From Slackia sp. (lineage in GTDB: Bacteria > Actinomycetota > Coriobacteriia > Anaerosomatales > Anaerosomataceae): a DNA stretch of 64,000 nucleotides. The stretch is from the NCBI GenBank assembly GCA_020725885.1, contig DYEA01000008.1, forward strand, positions 229,093-293,092. Direction: 5' to 3'. Below, piece after piece: positions 25,904 to 34,334 of the stretch (its first letter is position 1; each line of letters opens with the position of its first letter). Under the pieces are notes generated by a model. That model was not told the DNA's origin and searched no databases. It saw only the letters and a program-made list of their open reading frames with translations. Made by a program: the position numbers and the translations under genes.

Positions 25904-27313
25904 GTGGGCGGCCGCTCGCAGGAGGTGCTGGCGCGCCGCGGTGAGATCATGCGGCGCGCGCTCGGCTTCGACTACGCGGCCTTCGAGCGCACACCGATCG
26001 CGTTCGACTACGAGGGACTGATGGCCTCGCACGGGCTTTCGCTCGACGACGTGCGCGCCATCCAACGCGCGGCGGGCGTCGGCGGCACGCCGCTCATCGA
26101 GCTTCGCAACCTCACCGACCTCGTGCGCTCGTACGCCGAGCCGGGTTACGGCGCGCGCATCTTCGTGAAAGACGAGGCCGCGAACCTGGCCGGCTCGTTC
26201 AAAGACCGGCGCGCGAGCGTGAGCATCCACGTCGCGCGCGAGCGCGGCTACGAGGGCGTGATCGCCGCCACCTCCGGCAACTACGGGGCCGCGGTGGCAA
26301 GCCAGGCCGCGCGGGCCGGGTTGAAGTGCATCATCGTGCAAGAGGCGTTCGACTCCCGGCACGTCGGCCAGCCCGAGATCATCGAGAAGTCGCGGCTGTG
26401 CGAGGCGTTCGGCGCGGAGGTCGTGCAGCTGACTGTGGGGCCGGAGCTCTTCGTGGTGATGCTCGAGCTGCTGGAAGAGACAGGGTACTTCGCCGCCTCG
26501 CTGTACTCGCCGTTCGGCGTGGCGGGCATCGAGACGCTCGGGTACGAGATCGCCGAGCAGATGCGCGGACTGACGGGCGCGCCGCCGACGCACGTGGTCG
26601 TCACGCACGCGGGCGGCGGCAACACCACCGGCACGGCGCGCGGGCTGCGGAAGGCCGGTGCGCACGAGACGCAGGTCATCAGCGCGTCGGTCGACCTCAC
26701 GGGACTGCACATGGCGAGCGACACCGACTTCAACCGCAAGAGCTTCACCACCGGCCACACCGGCTTCGGCGTCCCGTTCGCGACCTGGCCGGACCGCGCC
26801 GACGTCCCGCGCAACGCGGCTCGCGCGCTCAGGTACATGGACCGCTACGTGACGGTGAGCCAAGGCGAGGTCTTCTACGCGACCGAGGCGCTTGCGAAGC
26901 TCGAAGGGCTGGAACGCGGCCCGAGCGGCAACACCGCGCTCGCGGCGGCGCTTGCGATCGCGCGCGACCTGCCGCGCGACGCGACGGTGGTGGTGCAGGA
27001 GACCGAGTACACCGGCGCCGGCAAGCACCACTGGTCGCAGCTTGCGTTCGCGCGGGAGAACGGCATCGAGGTGCGCGCGGGCGACCCTGCCGACAATGTG
27101 CCGGGCAAGAGCATCGTCATCCCCGAGCGGCCCGAGCAGATCCGCGCGCGCGACGTCGACCTCGACCGGCTCCGGCGCTCCTACGTCCGCAACGCGCTCG
27201 AGCACGCGCCTGCGGGCTACGAGCCGACGGCGGAAGACGTCGCGTTCCTGGCGGAGGACGCGCACACGACGCCGGAAGCGGTCGAGCGGATCGTCGCGGA
27301 GCTGCGGGGATAG
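25904..27313 (+). CDS. ortB: 2-amino-4-oxopentanoate thiolase, beta subunit (PLP enzyme)
   Basis: 469 residues. It is a fold-type II PLP enzyme related to threonine synthase: the PLP lysine is in NLAGSFKDRRASV, AATSGNYGAAVASQAARAG follows, and the phosphate loop is HAGGGNTTGTARG. An N-terminal extension of about 60 residues and the later YTGAGKHHWSQLAF segment match OrtB. It is the catalytic subunit of the ornithine-pathway thiolase and acts with OrtA. The neighbouring ord and ortA genes make the assignment firm. Confidence 0.92.
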   Translation: MGGRSQEVLARRGEIMRRALGFDYAAFERTPIAFDYEGLMASHGLSLDDVRAIQRAAGVGGTPLIELRNLTDLVRSYAEPGYGARIFVKDEAANLAGSFKDRRASVSIHVARERGYEGVIAATSGNYGAAVASQAARAGLKCIIVQEAFDSRHVGQPEIIEKSRLCEAFGAEVVQLTVGPELFVVMLELLEETGYFAASLYSPFGVAGIETLGYEIAEQMRGLTGAPPTHVVVTHAGGGNTTGTARGLRKAGAHETQVISASVDLTGLHMASDTDFNRKSFTTGHTGFGVPFATWPDRADVPRNAARALRYMDRYVTVSQGEVFYATEALAKLEGLERGPSGNTALAAALAIARDLPRDATVVVQETEYTGAGKHHWSQLAFARENGIEVRAGDPADNVPGKSIVIPERPEQIRARDVDLDRLRRSYVRNALEHAPAGYEPTAEDVAFLAEDAHTTPEAVERIVAELRG

Positions 27314-27321
27314 GGCGCGCG

Positions 27322-28338
27322 ATGGCACGCGGCACGGATCGGGTGCATGCGCACGTGCACGATGGCGGCCACGCGCACGAGGCGCACGGCCACGGGCGCG
27401 GTCACGCGCACGGAAGCCACGGACACACCCATGCCCACCCGGCGCCCGAGAGCCTGAGCGCGCGGCTGCTCGCGAGCGTCGTCGTCAACGTCGCGATCAC
27501 CGCCGCGCAGGCCGTCGGCGGGATCCTTGCCGGCAGCCTGTCCTTGCTGTCGGACGCGGCCCACAACGCGAGCGACGTGCTCGGGCTGGTGCTCGCGTAC
27601 GTCGCGAACCGCGCCGGGCGGCTTCCGGCTTCAGAGAGGCGCACCTACGCGTTCAAGCGCGCCGAGGTGCTCGCCGCCTTCGTGAACGCCGCCGGGCTGC
27701 TGGCTGTGTCGGTCTGGGTGCTCTTCGAGGCCGCGGGACGGCTGCTCAGGCCTGCGCCCGTCGAAGGCGGCATCGTGGCCGTGCTCGCCGGCGTCGGGCT
27801 GGTCGCGAACACGGCCGCAGCGGTGCTGCTGCGCGGCGGCCGCGACCTGAACGTCCGCAGCGCGTTCCTGCACCTGGTCGCTGACGCCGTGACCTCGTTC
27901 GGCGTGCTCGTAGGCGGCGTCGTCATGCTGCTCACGGGCTGGGCCGCCGTCGACGCGCTCGTTTCGATCGCGCTCGCGCTGTGGATGATCCGCGAATCGT
28001 TCGCCATCGTCAGGGCGTCCACGGACGTGCTGCTCGACGCGGTCCCCACAGGTGTGGTGCTCGGCGAGGTGCAGCGGACGCTGCTTTCTGGCGAGCACGT
28101 GGTCGAGGTGCACGACCTGCACGTCTGGTCGCTGTCCTCCACGGAGCGCGCGCTGTCTGCCCACCTCGTCACGGACTGCACCGACCTCGAAGCACTCTCC
28201 GCCTCGCTCGCTCGCATCAAGGCGGAGCTCCGCGATCGGCACGGCATCGAGCACAGCACGCTCGAGCTGGAGTGCGCCGGCGGTGAATGTGCGGGAGCGC
28301 AGTGCGTGCTGCCGCACGAGGACGTCTGGCGCGTATAG
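27322..28338 (+). CDS. Cation diffusion facilitator (CzcD/ZitB-like)
   Basis: 338 residues from ATG 27322. The N-terminus is a histidine-rich metal-binding tail (residues 9-42, about 13 His). Six membrane helices follow, with metal-site motifs SLLSDAAHNASDVLGL (helix 2) and HLVADAVTSFGVL (helix 5). The C-terminal cytoplasmic domain ends with two cysteine pairs (ECAGGECAGAQC). It exports zinc or a related divalent metal in exchange for protons. It lies 8 bp after ortB, so it may be read through with that operon, although its role fits the metal/arsenic genes that follow. Confidence 0.93.
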   Translation: MARGTDRVHAHVHDGGHAHEAHGHGRGHAHGSHGHTHAHPAPESLSARLLASVVVNVAITAAQAVGGILAGSLSLLSDAAHNASDVLGLVLAYVANRAGRLPASERRTYAFKRAEVLAAFVNAAGLLAVSVWVLFEAAGRLLRPAPVEGGIVAVLAGVGLVANTAAAVLLRGGRDLNVRSAFLHLVADAVTSFGVLVGGVVMLLTGWAAVDALVSIALALWMIRESFAIVRASTDVLLDAVPTGVVLGEVQRTLLSGEHVVEVHDLHVWSLSSTERALSAHLVTDCTDLEALSASLARIKAELRDRHGIEHSTLELECAGGECAGAQCVLPHEDVWRV

Positions 28339-28443
28339 CGGCGGCCTGGTCTTGCGGCGAACGCTCGGTGGACGATCAGGCTCCCCTCTCGACGGACGCG
28401 AGGCTGCCTGCTATCGTCTGCGCGGCCTAGAAAGGGATGTGCC

Positions 28444-29337
28444 GTGACGGCTCCGCTCATCACGTTCTTGTCGAATGAGACCCGCTGCCATTCCCGGGGG
28501 CGGTTCGAGGAAGAGGCGCGCGGTCTCGGCCTCGCCACGAAGTGGCTGAGCCCGGAGGGGTTCGACCTGCTCGTCGACGCGGAGAAGCCGCGCGTTTACT
28601 ACCGGTCGAGGCCCTTCGCCGCGCCTGCCGCGTTCGTGCCGCGGACCGGCAGCGACACCACGCTGTTCGCGCGGGCGGTGATGCGGCAGATCGAGTCGAT
28701 GCCCGGCGTCGTCGCCATCAACACGTCGGACGCCGTGATGGCCGCGCGCGACAAGCTGCTCGCGCACCAGATCCTCGCTGCGGCGGGCGTGCCGTTCCCG
28801 AAGACGGTGCTCGCGCGCCAGCCCTCAGACGTCGCCAAGATGGTGCGCCTGGTCGGCGGGCCGCCCGTGGTGCTCAAGCTCATGTCCGGCACGCACGGCA
28901 AAGGCGTCATGCTGGGCAAGGACCTCGACGAGATACAGGCGACGCTCGAGACGGTGTGGGCCCTGAACGAGACGCTTCTGATCCAGGAGTACGTCGGCAG
29001 GCAGCAGCCCGGCGCTGACATCCGGGTCATCGTGGTGGGCGGCCGCGTGCTCGGTGCCATGAAGCGCGTCGCGAAGCTGGGACGGTTCAGGGCGAACGTG
29101 CACCAAGGGGCGAGCGTGGAGGAGCATCCGCTCACCGAGGAGCTGGAGTGGCTCGCGCTGCAGGCGGCCGAGGCGATGCGGCTCGACGTCGCCGGGGTGG
29201 ACATCGTGGAGGACGCAACCGGCTTCAAGGTGATAGAGGTCAACTCCGCGCCTGGTTTCGAGGGCTTCGAGCGAGCCACCGGCGTGAACGTCGCCGGCGC
29301 CATACTGCGCTACGCGAAGTTCCGGCTGTCGGAGTGA
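28444..29337 (+). CDS. RimK-type ATP-grasp ligase
   Basis: 297 residues with GGGATGT at the ribosome site. An N-terminal preATP-grasp domain (about 1-95) is followed by the ATP-grasp: KMVRLVGGPPVVLKLMSG, HGKGVML, LIQEYVG, DIRVIVVGGRVLGAMKR, then the metal-binding end GVDIVEDATGFKVIEVNSAPG. RimK-like enzymes add glutamate or similar amino acids to a protein or small molecule through an acyl phosphate. The substrate is not clear. The gene stands alone with a possible weak promoter (TCGACG-17 bp-TATCGT, 28389-28417). Confidence 0.88.
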   Translation: MTAPLITFLSNETRCHSRGRFEEEARGLGLATKWLSPEGFDLLVDAEKPRVYYRSRPFAAPAAFVPRTGSDTTLFARAVMRQIESMPGVVAINTSDAVMAARDKLLAHQILAAAGVPFPKTVLARQPSDVAKMVRLVGGPPVVLKLMSGTHGKGVMLGKDLDEIQATLETVWALNETLLIQEYVGRQQPGADIRVIVVGGRVLGAMKRVAKLGRFRANVHQGASVEEHPLTEELEWLALQAAEAMRLDVAGVDIVEDATGFKVIEVNSAPGFEGFERATGVNVAGAILRYAKFRLSE

Positions 29338-29400
29338 AAGCAGCGCGCCGCGTGCGGAAGCCGGTCTGGGCCGGCCCCGGCGGACGGTTTCACATCCGTG

Positions 29401-29442
29401 CAACACCCGCGTGTTGTGCCGCGTGACCTGCGCTGGGACAAT
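29401..29442 (+). promoter_or_regulatory. Promoter with overlapping inverted repeat before the phosphoesterase gene
   Basis: The inverted repeat CAACAC-ccgc-GTGTTG (29401-29416) overlaps a -35 box TTGTGC (29414-29419), which is 17 bp from GACAAT (29437-29442). A repressor bound to the repeat would block the -35 element. The ATG follows 6 bp after the -10 box, so a leaderless or very short-leader transcript is likely. Confidence 0.45.
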
Positions 29443-29448
29443 CGGCGC

Positions 29449-30297
29449 ATGCGACGGATCGCGCTTTTCTCGGACATCCACGGCAACCCGCCGGCGCTTG
29501 ACGCTGTGCTCGACGACATGGCGGCGGCGGGTTTCGGCGAGGGTTCCGAGCGGTACTGCCTGGGCGACCTGGTCGGCTACGGGCCCGACCCGGGCGGCGT
29601 CGTGGCTCGCGTGCGCGGGCTCGGCGTGCCGGCGGTCGTCGGCAACTACGACGACGGCGTCGCGGCGCGCCGCGGCCAGTGCGGCTGCTACTACGCCACC
29701 GAGCAGGCCAAGCGCGATGGAGAGGCGTCGTACGAGTTCACCGAGCGGGCGCTGGGGGAGGAAGACGCGGCTTGGCTGCTCGCGCTCCCGCAACACCTGT
29801 GGCTCGAGCACGAGGGCGCGGCCCTGCTCCTCACCCACGGAAGCCCGCGCCGCATCAACGAGTACCTGCTCCTCGACCGCACCGACGCGCAGCTCGCCCG
29901 GCTGGCGGTCGAGGCGGGCGCGCAGGCCGTGGCGCACGGGCACATCCACATCCCGTACCACCGCTCGTTCGACGCGAGCGTCGCGGAGCGGGCGCGCTTG
30001 CGCGGGGCGAGCACGGTCTCTGCGGTCGAAGGCCGCATCCACTACGTCTCGTCCGGCTCGGTGGGCAAGCCGAAGGACGGCGACCCGCGTGCGTGCTGGG
30101 TCGAGGTCGTGCTTGGGAGCGAGGACGAGGTGCGGGACGCCGCTCCGGACGACCCGGCGGCCGGGCCGCTCGGCTCCACGCAGGCATGGCTCGGCGTCGT
30201 CGTGCACCGGGTCGCCTACGACGTCGAGGCCGTCGCCCGCGCGATGGCCGAAGCGGGGCTGCCCGAGACGCTCGCCGACGCGCTGCGCCGCGCCTAG
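29449..30297 (+). CDS. Metallophosphoesterase (YfcE/MJ0936-like)
   Basis: 282 residues from ATG 29449. The metal-site motifs in order are LFSDIHGNPPAL (DxH), CLGDLVGYGPDP (GD), VVGNYDD (GNxD in place of GNHD), LLLTHGSP (H) and AHGHIHIP (GHxH). The change from GNHD to GNYD puts tyrosine at the catalytic histidine position, which occurs in part of this family. A C-terminal extension of about 70 residues is of unknown role. It probably cleaves a phosphodiester or phosphomonoester; the substrate is unknown. It converges on acr3 with a 7-bp gap. Confidence 0.85.
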   Translation: MRRIALFSDIHGNPPALDAVLDDMAAAGFGEGSERYCLGDLVGYGPDPGGVVARVRGLGVPAVVGNYDDGVAARRGQCGCYYATEQAKRDGEASYEFTERALGEEDAAWLLALPQHLWLEHEGAALLLTHGSPRRINEYLLLDRTDAQLARLAVEAGAQAVAHGHIHIPYHRSFDASVAERARLRGASTVSAVEGRIHYVSSGSVGKPKDGDPRACWVEVVLGSEDEVRDAAPDDPAAGPLGSTQAWLGVVVHRVAYDVEAVARAMAEAGLPETLADALRRA

Positions 30298-30304
30298 CCC
30301 GCCA

Positions 30305-31405
30305 TCACTCCTGCACGGCGCACGCTGCCTCCGCCTCGCCGAGCAGCTCGGCTTCTGCGGGGTTGGCGCCCGGCCACCAGCGCTTGCCGAGCGCGAGCGC
30401 CGCGTTCACGAGCAGGATGAGCACGGGAACCTCGACGAGCGGCCCGACGACGGCCGCGAACGCCTGCCCCGAATCCAGCCCGAACGTGGCCACCGCCACC
30501 GCGATCGCGAGCTCGAAGTTGTTCCCGGCGGCGGTGAAGGACACCGAGGTCGCCTTCGGGTAGTCAGCGCCGAGCCGGTGGCTCGCCCAGAACGCCGAGA
30601 AGAACATGAGGACGAAGTAGGCCACGAGCGGCACCGCGATGCGCACGACGTCGAACGGGATCTCGACGATAAGGTCGCCTTTGAGCGAGAACATCATCAC
30701 GATCGTGAACAGCAGCGCCACGAGCGTGATGGGCGAGATGCGGGGGACGAAGCGCGTCTCGTACCAGTGCTCGCCTTTGGCGCGGACGAGGAAGAAGCGC
30801 GTCGCCGCGCCCGCCGCGAACGGGATGCCGAGGTAGACGAGCACGCTTTGTGCGATCTCCCACGGCGAGATGTGCACCGCCATGCCCGACAGTCCGACGA
30901 GCGGCGGCAGCACCGTGATGAACAGCCAGGCCATCGGCGCGTAGAAGACCACTTGGAATATCGCGTTCAGCGCGACGAGACCGGCGCCGTACTCGCAGTC
31001 GCCGCGCGCAAGGTCGTTCCAGACGAGCACCATCGCGATGCAGCGAGCCAGCCCGATGAGGATGAGCCCCACCATGTACTCGGGCTTGTCGCGCAGGAGC
31101 GTCGCCGCGAGCACGAACATGATGAGTGGCCCGACAATCCAGTTCAGCGTGAGCGAGAGCGCCATGACCCTGCGGTTGCGGAACACGTCGGGCAGCTCCT
31201 CGTACCGCACCTTCGCGAGCGGCGGATACATCATGAGGATGAGGCCGATGGCGATCGGCACGTTGGTCGTGCCGATCGAGAGGCGGTCGATCAGGTCCGG
31301 CATGGCGGGGACGAGCGCGCCGAGCGCGACGCCGGCCGCCATGGCCAGGAAGATCCACAGCGTGAGATAGCGGTCGAGGAACGAGAGCCGTTTCGAGACG
31401 CCCAT
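30305..31405 (-). CDS. acr3: Arsenite efflux carrier Acr3
   Basis: 366 residues from ATG 31405 with GGGAGGG upstream. It has ten membrane helices in the bile-acid/arsenite transporter fold. The key cysteine is in the family motif [16 protein letters not shown], and [14 protein letters not shown] is the second conserved segment. It exports arsenite using the proton gradient. It diverges from arsR, with a palindromic ArsR-type operator in between. Confidence 0.95.
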   Translation of the reverse strand: MGVSKRLSFLDRYLTLWIFLAMAAGVALGALVPAMPDLIDRLSIGTTNVPIAIGLILMMYPPLAKVRYEELPDVFRNRRVMALSLTLNWIVGPLIMFVLAATLLRDKPEYMVGLILIGLARCIAMVLVWNDLARGDCEYGAGLVALNAIFQVVFYAPMAWLFITVLPPLVGLSGMAVHISPWEIAQSVLVYLGIPFAAGAATRFFLVRAKGEHWYETRFVPRISPITLVALLFTIVMMFSLKGDLIVEIPFDVVRIAVPLVAYFVLMFFSAFWASHRLGADYPKATSVSFTAAGNNFELAIAVAVATFGLDSGQAFAAVVGPLVEVPVLILLVNAALALGKRWWPGANPAEAELLGEAEAACAVQE

Positions 31406-31415
31406 GCGCCCTCCC

Positions 31416-31462
31416 TTGCGAGACGTGTTGCGGCCAGCATATACTTCGATGGTCATCGAAGT
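31416..31462. promoter_or_regulatory. arsR promoter with overlapping palindromic operator
   Basis: TTGCGA (31416-31421) and TATACT (31440-31445) form a promoter with 18-bp spacing. A perfect palindrome with 9-bp arms, ACTTCGATG-gt-CATCGAAGT (31443-31462), overlaps the -10 box. This layout is typical of an ArsR repressor site that controls both arsR and the divergent acr3. Confidence 0.85.
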
Positions 31463-31475
31463 AAAGGGGTATGGC

Positions 31476-31805
31476 ATGGCTGTGGCGGAGCGGCTCACCG
31501 ATGCCGAGTTGGACGCCGCGCTCAAGGCGCTGGCCTCTGCGCAGCGCCGCGAGATCGTGCGGCTGCTCGCTTCCGCCGACGCCGAGGCCGACGAGACGTG
31601 CTGCGCAGCAGGCGAGGTGTGCGCGTGCAGGCTGTCTGAGCGGCTCGGCCTGGCGGCCTCGACGATCTCGCACCACATGGCGGTGCTCCGCGACGCGGGT
31701 CTCGTGCACGCGCGCAAAGACGGAACCTGGGTGTACTACACGCTGGACAGGCGGCGGCTCCGGGAAGTCGCAGACGCCATCGCCGACCCCTGCGGCCAGC
31801 TCTGA
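31476..31805 (+). CDS. arsR: ArsR-family arsenite-responsive repressor
   Basis: 109 residues from ATG 31476. An in-frame ATG at 31449 lies inside the operator, so the later start is preferred. The winged helix has [21 protein letters not shown]. Cysteines [13 protein letters not shown] sit before the recognition helix and offer an arsenite-sensing thiol set. It should leave DNA on binding As(III). It heads an operon with a permease, a thioredoxin-like protein and a DUF2703 protein. Confidence 0.92.
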   Translation: MAVAERLTDAELDAALKALASAQRREIVRLLASADAEADETCCAAGEVCACRLSERLGLAASTISHHMAVLRDAGLVHARKDGTWVYYTLDRRRLREVADAIADPCGQL

Positions 31806-31816
31806 AAGGACCTCGC

Positions 31817-32794
31817 GTGGACGTGTTTGCGCCGCTTGAGCGGCTCGCTGAGTGGATGACGTACGACGTGATCGGCCTGGCTCGAGGCAGCAAGCTCGGG
31901 TCGGCGCTCGCGTTCTTCCTCTACGACGTCCCGAAGATCTTGATCCTGCTCGCGGTCGTGGTCTTCGCCGTGGCGATCGTACGCTCGTTCTTCCCGCCGG
32001 AGCGCACGCGGAAGTACCTCTCGCACTCGAAGGAGTACGTCGGGAACGTGCTCGCGGCGCTGCTCGGCGTCGTCACGCCGTTCTGCTCGTGCTCGGCGGT
32101 GCCGCTGTTCATCGGGTTCGTCGAGTCCGGCGTGCCGCTCGGCGTGACGTTCTCGTTCCTGATCTCAAGCCCGATGGTGAACGAGGTCGCGCTCGTGCTG
32201 CTGCTCGGGATGTTCGGCTGGAAGATCGCGGGGCTGTACATGGCCTCCGGGCTTGCCGTGGCGATCGTCGGCGGCATCGTCATGGGGCGGCTCGGGCTCG
32301 AGGACGAGATCGAAGAGTACGTGCGGTCCATCCGCATGGGAGAGGCCGAGGTGCCGACGATGACGTGGTCCGAGCGGACCGCGTACGCGCGCGCCTCCGT
32401 CCGCGACATCGTCGGGAAGGTGTGGCCGTACGTCGTGGGCGGCATCGCGGTCGGGGCCTTCATGCACGGGTACGTGCCGGCCGACGCGCTCGCCGGCGTC
32501 GCCGGCCCGCGCAACCCGTTCGCCGTGCCGGCGGCCGTGCTCGTCGGCATCCCGCTGTACAGCAGCGCCGCCGGCATCGTGCCGCTGGTGAGCGTGCTTA
32601 CCGACAAGGGCATGGCGATGGGGACCGTGCTCGCGTTCATGATGGCGGTCACGGCGCTGTCGTTGCCCGAGTTCGTGATCCTGCGCAAGGTGATGAAGCC
32701 GAAGCTGCTCGCGGTCTACGCGGCCGTCGGGTTCGTCACGATCACCGTGACCGGCTACCTGTTCAACTGGGCGATACCGGCGCTTGGCCGGTGA
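31817..32794 (+). CDS. ArsP/DUF318-type permease
   Basis: 325 residues from GTG 31817 (AAAGGA upstream). About eight membrane helices. The family motif TPFCSCSAVPLFIGF (helix 2-3) carries the cysteine pair used by ArsP, and SSPMVNEVALVLLLGMFGWK follows. The repeated half has GIPLYSSAAGIVPLV. Members export trivalent organoarsenicals, or are of unknown substrate near thioredoxin-like proteins, as here. Context favours arsenic. Confidence 0.88.
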   Translation: MDVFAPLERLAEWMTYDVIGLARGSKLGSALAFFLYDVPKILILLAVVVFAVAIVRSFFPPERTRKYLSHSKEYVGNVLAALLGVVTPFCSCSAVPLFIGFVESGVPLGVTFSFLISSPMVNEVALVLLLGMFGWKIAGLYMASGLAVAIVGGIVMGRLGLEDEIEEYVRSIRMGEAEVPTMTWSERTAYARASVRDIVGKVWPYVVGGIAVGAFMHGYVPADALAGVAGPRNPFAVPAAVLVGIPLYSSAAGIVPLVSVLTDKGMAMGTVLAFMMAVTALSLPEFVILRKVMKPKLLAVYAAVGFVTITVTGYLFNWAIPALGR

Positions 32795-32807
32795 GGAAGG
32801 AGGCGGC

Positions 32808-33050
32808 GTGGTCATCAAGGTCCTGGGTTCGGGGTGCAAGAACTGCGACCGGCTGGAGGCAGTCGCGCGGGAGGCGGTCGAGCGTCTCGGGTTCGACGCG
32901 ACGATCGAGCACGTGCGCGACTTCGCGGACATCATGTCGTACGGCGTGATGACGACGCCGGCGCTCGTGGTCGACGAGCAGGTGAAGCTCGCCGGCCGCG
33001 TGCCGAGCGTGGACGACGTCGTCAAGATCCTGTCTGCGTCGGTCGGGTAG
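32808..33050 (+). CDS. Small thioredoxin-like protein (TM0996/MTH895 type)
   Basis: 80 residues from GTG 32808 with GAAGGAGG upstream. It starts IKVLGSGCKNCDRLEAVARE (CxxC) and has the cis-proline MTTPALVVDEQVK. This family commonly follows DUF318 permeases and arsenic genes and probably acts as a thiol reductant or metallochaperone. It lies 13 bp after the permease. Confidence 0.92.
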   Translation: MVIKVLGSGCKNCDRLEAVAREAVERLGFDATIEHVRDFADIMSYGVMTTPALVVDEQVKLAGRVPSVDDVVKILSASVG

Positions 33051-33058
33051 GAAGAGCG

Positions 33059-33520
33059 ATGGGCTGCTGTTCGCCAGAGCGCGAAGTCGCGGTCGAGGTC
33101 AAGCGGCTGGTCATGGGCGGCCAGACCTGCGAGCGGTGTGGGGACGCGTGGGACGCGGCGCTTGCTGCGGTGCGGGCGGTCGAAGGCGAGCTCGCTGGGT
33201 ACGGCGTGCGGGTGCGCTTGATCGAGACGCAGCTGCCGCCGGAACGCATCACGGAGTCGAACACGGTGCTCGTGGCGGGACGCCCGGCAGAGGAGTGGCT
33301 CGACGGCGCAGTCCTGCCGTCGGACAGCGACTGCCCGTCGTGCGGCGAGCTCGTGGGCGAACCTGTGTGCTGCCGCTCGTACGAAGTGGCTGGCGAGGAG
33401 GTCGAGGCGCTCACGCCTGAGGTCATCGCGACGGCGATCCGGCGCGCGGCGGGGATCCCCGAGCCCAGGCCGATCGGCGCGCTGCGCGTGACGATCGTGA
33501 CGACGCCAGAGTGCGGTTGA
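33059..33520 (+). CDS. DUF2703 cysteine-rich protein; frame continues past its UGA
   Basis: 153 residues from ATG 33059. It starts GCCSPE, has the family motif GGQTCERC near residue 22, and CPSCGELVGEPVCC near 95-108. DUF2703 proteins are common in arsenic gene clusters; the role is unknown, but the cysteines suggest metalloid binding. The last residues before UGA are VTIVTTPECG, which look like a beta strand followed by a redox motif. The same reading frame stays coding-like after this UGA (33518-33520) and continues to the next entry, so the UGA may be a selenocysteine codon (CGU motif) and not a stop. Confidence 0.75.
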   Translation: MGCCSPEREVAVEVKRLVMGGQTCERCGDAWDAALAAVRAVEGELAGYGVRVRLIETQLPPERITESNTVLVAGRPAEEWLDGAVLPSDSDCPSCGELVGEPVCCRSYEVAGEEVEALTPEVIATAIRRAAGIPEPRPIGALRVTIVTTPECG

Positions 33521-33532
33521 GGCGGCGCGCTT

Positions 33533-33826
33533 GTGTGCGACCCCGGTCCGGCGGTCATCCCGGAGGTGCCGGAAGGCTCGACATGAGACATGCCTGGGGC
33601 GTGGCGTGCCCGCGTCGTGCAGGCGAAGTTGGAGTCGAGCGGCATATCGGCCCAGGCGGCGGAGTGCTCGCTCTTCGAGCTCGAAGGCGAGGAGCGGCAC
33701 GCGGCGCTCGACGCGATGGTGCGGGGAGCCGAGCCGCCGTTCGTGCTGGTGGACGGCGCGCTCGCGTGCTCGGGCGGCATCGACCTCGACGCGGTGGTGG
33801 AAGCGGCGAAGCGCGAGCGGCGCTGA
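33533..33826 (+). CDS. Candidate thioredoxin-like selenoprotein with in-frame UGA
   Basis: Same frame as the DUF2703 gene. From GTG 33533 the frame reads 17 residues ending EVPEGST, then UGA (33584-33586), then DMPGAWRARVVQAKLESSGI and a compact alpha/beta domain ending PPFVLVDGALACSGGIDLDAVVEAA. It could be a thioredoxin-like fold with U where a redox cysteine would be. Third-position GC on both sides of the UGA is high in this frame and lower in the other two. No strong ribosome site precedes GTG 33533 or ATG 33590. A hairpin 5-38 nt after the UGA fits a bacterial SECIS. Otherwise it is a gene broken by a nonsense mutation, starting at ATG 33590. Confidence 0.5.
33592..33624 (+). promoter_or_regulatory. 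Candidate bacterial SECIS hairpin
   Basis: GCCTG (33592-33596) pairs with CAGGC (33620-33624). Inside it GGGC (33597-33600) and GCCC (33608-33611) enclose the loop GTGGCGT. The loop begins 15 nt after UGA 33584-33586 and starts with G, as expected for a SelB-binding stem-loop. The 8-nt bulge on the 3' side is larger than usual. Confidence 0.4.
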
Positions 33827-33971
33827 GCTCGCCGACCGCTCCGCCCGAGCCGCCGCGCATGCGCGCCAGCGACTGGCGACCGCCCTCCTGCGGTATGATT
33901 GCATCAGGGGAAGCGGCAAGTGCATAGCGCACGAAGCCGCAACCGGCCTGGCTGCATGGAGGGAGGCCTGG

Positions 33972-34334
33972 ATGGTCCGTCCCGACACCTACCGCGAGGT
34001 GCGCGCCCACCTCGCCGGGCTCTCTGACGAGGAGCTCGAAGCGCGGTTCTGGGATCTCGCTCGCGAAGCCGTCGCGCCGCTCGTCGAGCTGGCTCGCACG
34101 CACACCTCTCCTTCCATCGAGCGCAGCGTGCTCATGCGCATGGGCGTCGACTCGATCACCGCGAAGGGGGTCGTGGCGGAGTGCGAGGCGCGCGGGCTGC
34201 TCGCGCACGGCGCGGGGCACGTGCTGCTGGTGTGCATGCAGGCGTGGGGGGTCGAGGCGCCCAAGGCCGCGGCCCGCCTCGCCCGCGGCGAGGGCTGGGA
34301 GGTCGCCGAGGCGAAGTGGGGCGGTGCGCGATGA
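33972..34334 (+). CDS. oraS: D-ornithine 4,5-aminomutase small subunit
   Basis: 120 residues with GGGAGG upstream of ATG; OraS of clostridia is about the same length. It is helical, with the family-like ERSVLMRMGVDSITAKGVVAE and VLLVCMQAWGVEAPKAAARLA. It binds OraE to form the active B12/PLP enzyme that turns D-ornithine into 2,4-diaminopentanoate. The ATGA overlap with oraE shows coupled translation. A possible -10 box (TATGAT, 33894-33899) lies upstream with no clear -35. Confidence 0.9.
   Translation: MVRPDTYREVRAHLAGLSDEELEARFWDLAREAVAPLVELARTHTSPSIERSVLMRMGVDSITAKGVVAECEARGLLAHGAGHVLLVCMQAWGVEAPKAAARLARGEGWEVAEAKWGGAR

Noticed and set aside
33518..33560. SECIS-like hairpin after the first UGA
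   Set aside because: CGCGC-ttgt-GTGCG is only about 5 nt from the UGA and partly G-U paired, too close to count as evidence; only the second UGA has a reasonable candidate.
27322..33826. Reading the metal and arsenic genes as an integrated mobile element
   Set aside because: No transposase, integrase, tRNA junction or flanking repeats are visible; codon bias matches the neighbours.
33583..33927. Alternative frame beginning at ATG 33583 in the arsenic cluster
   Set aside because: The product is arginine- and glycine-rich with lower third-position GC; it looks like a shadow of the UGA-interrupted frame.
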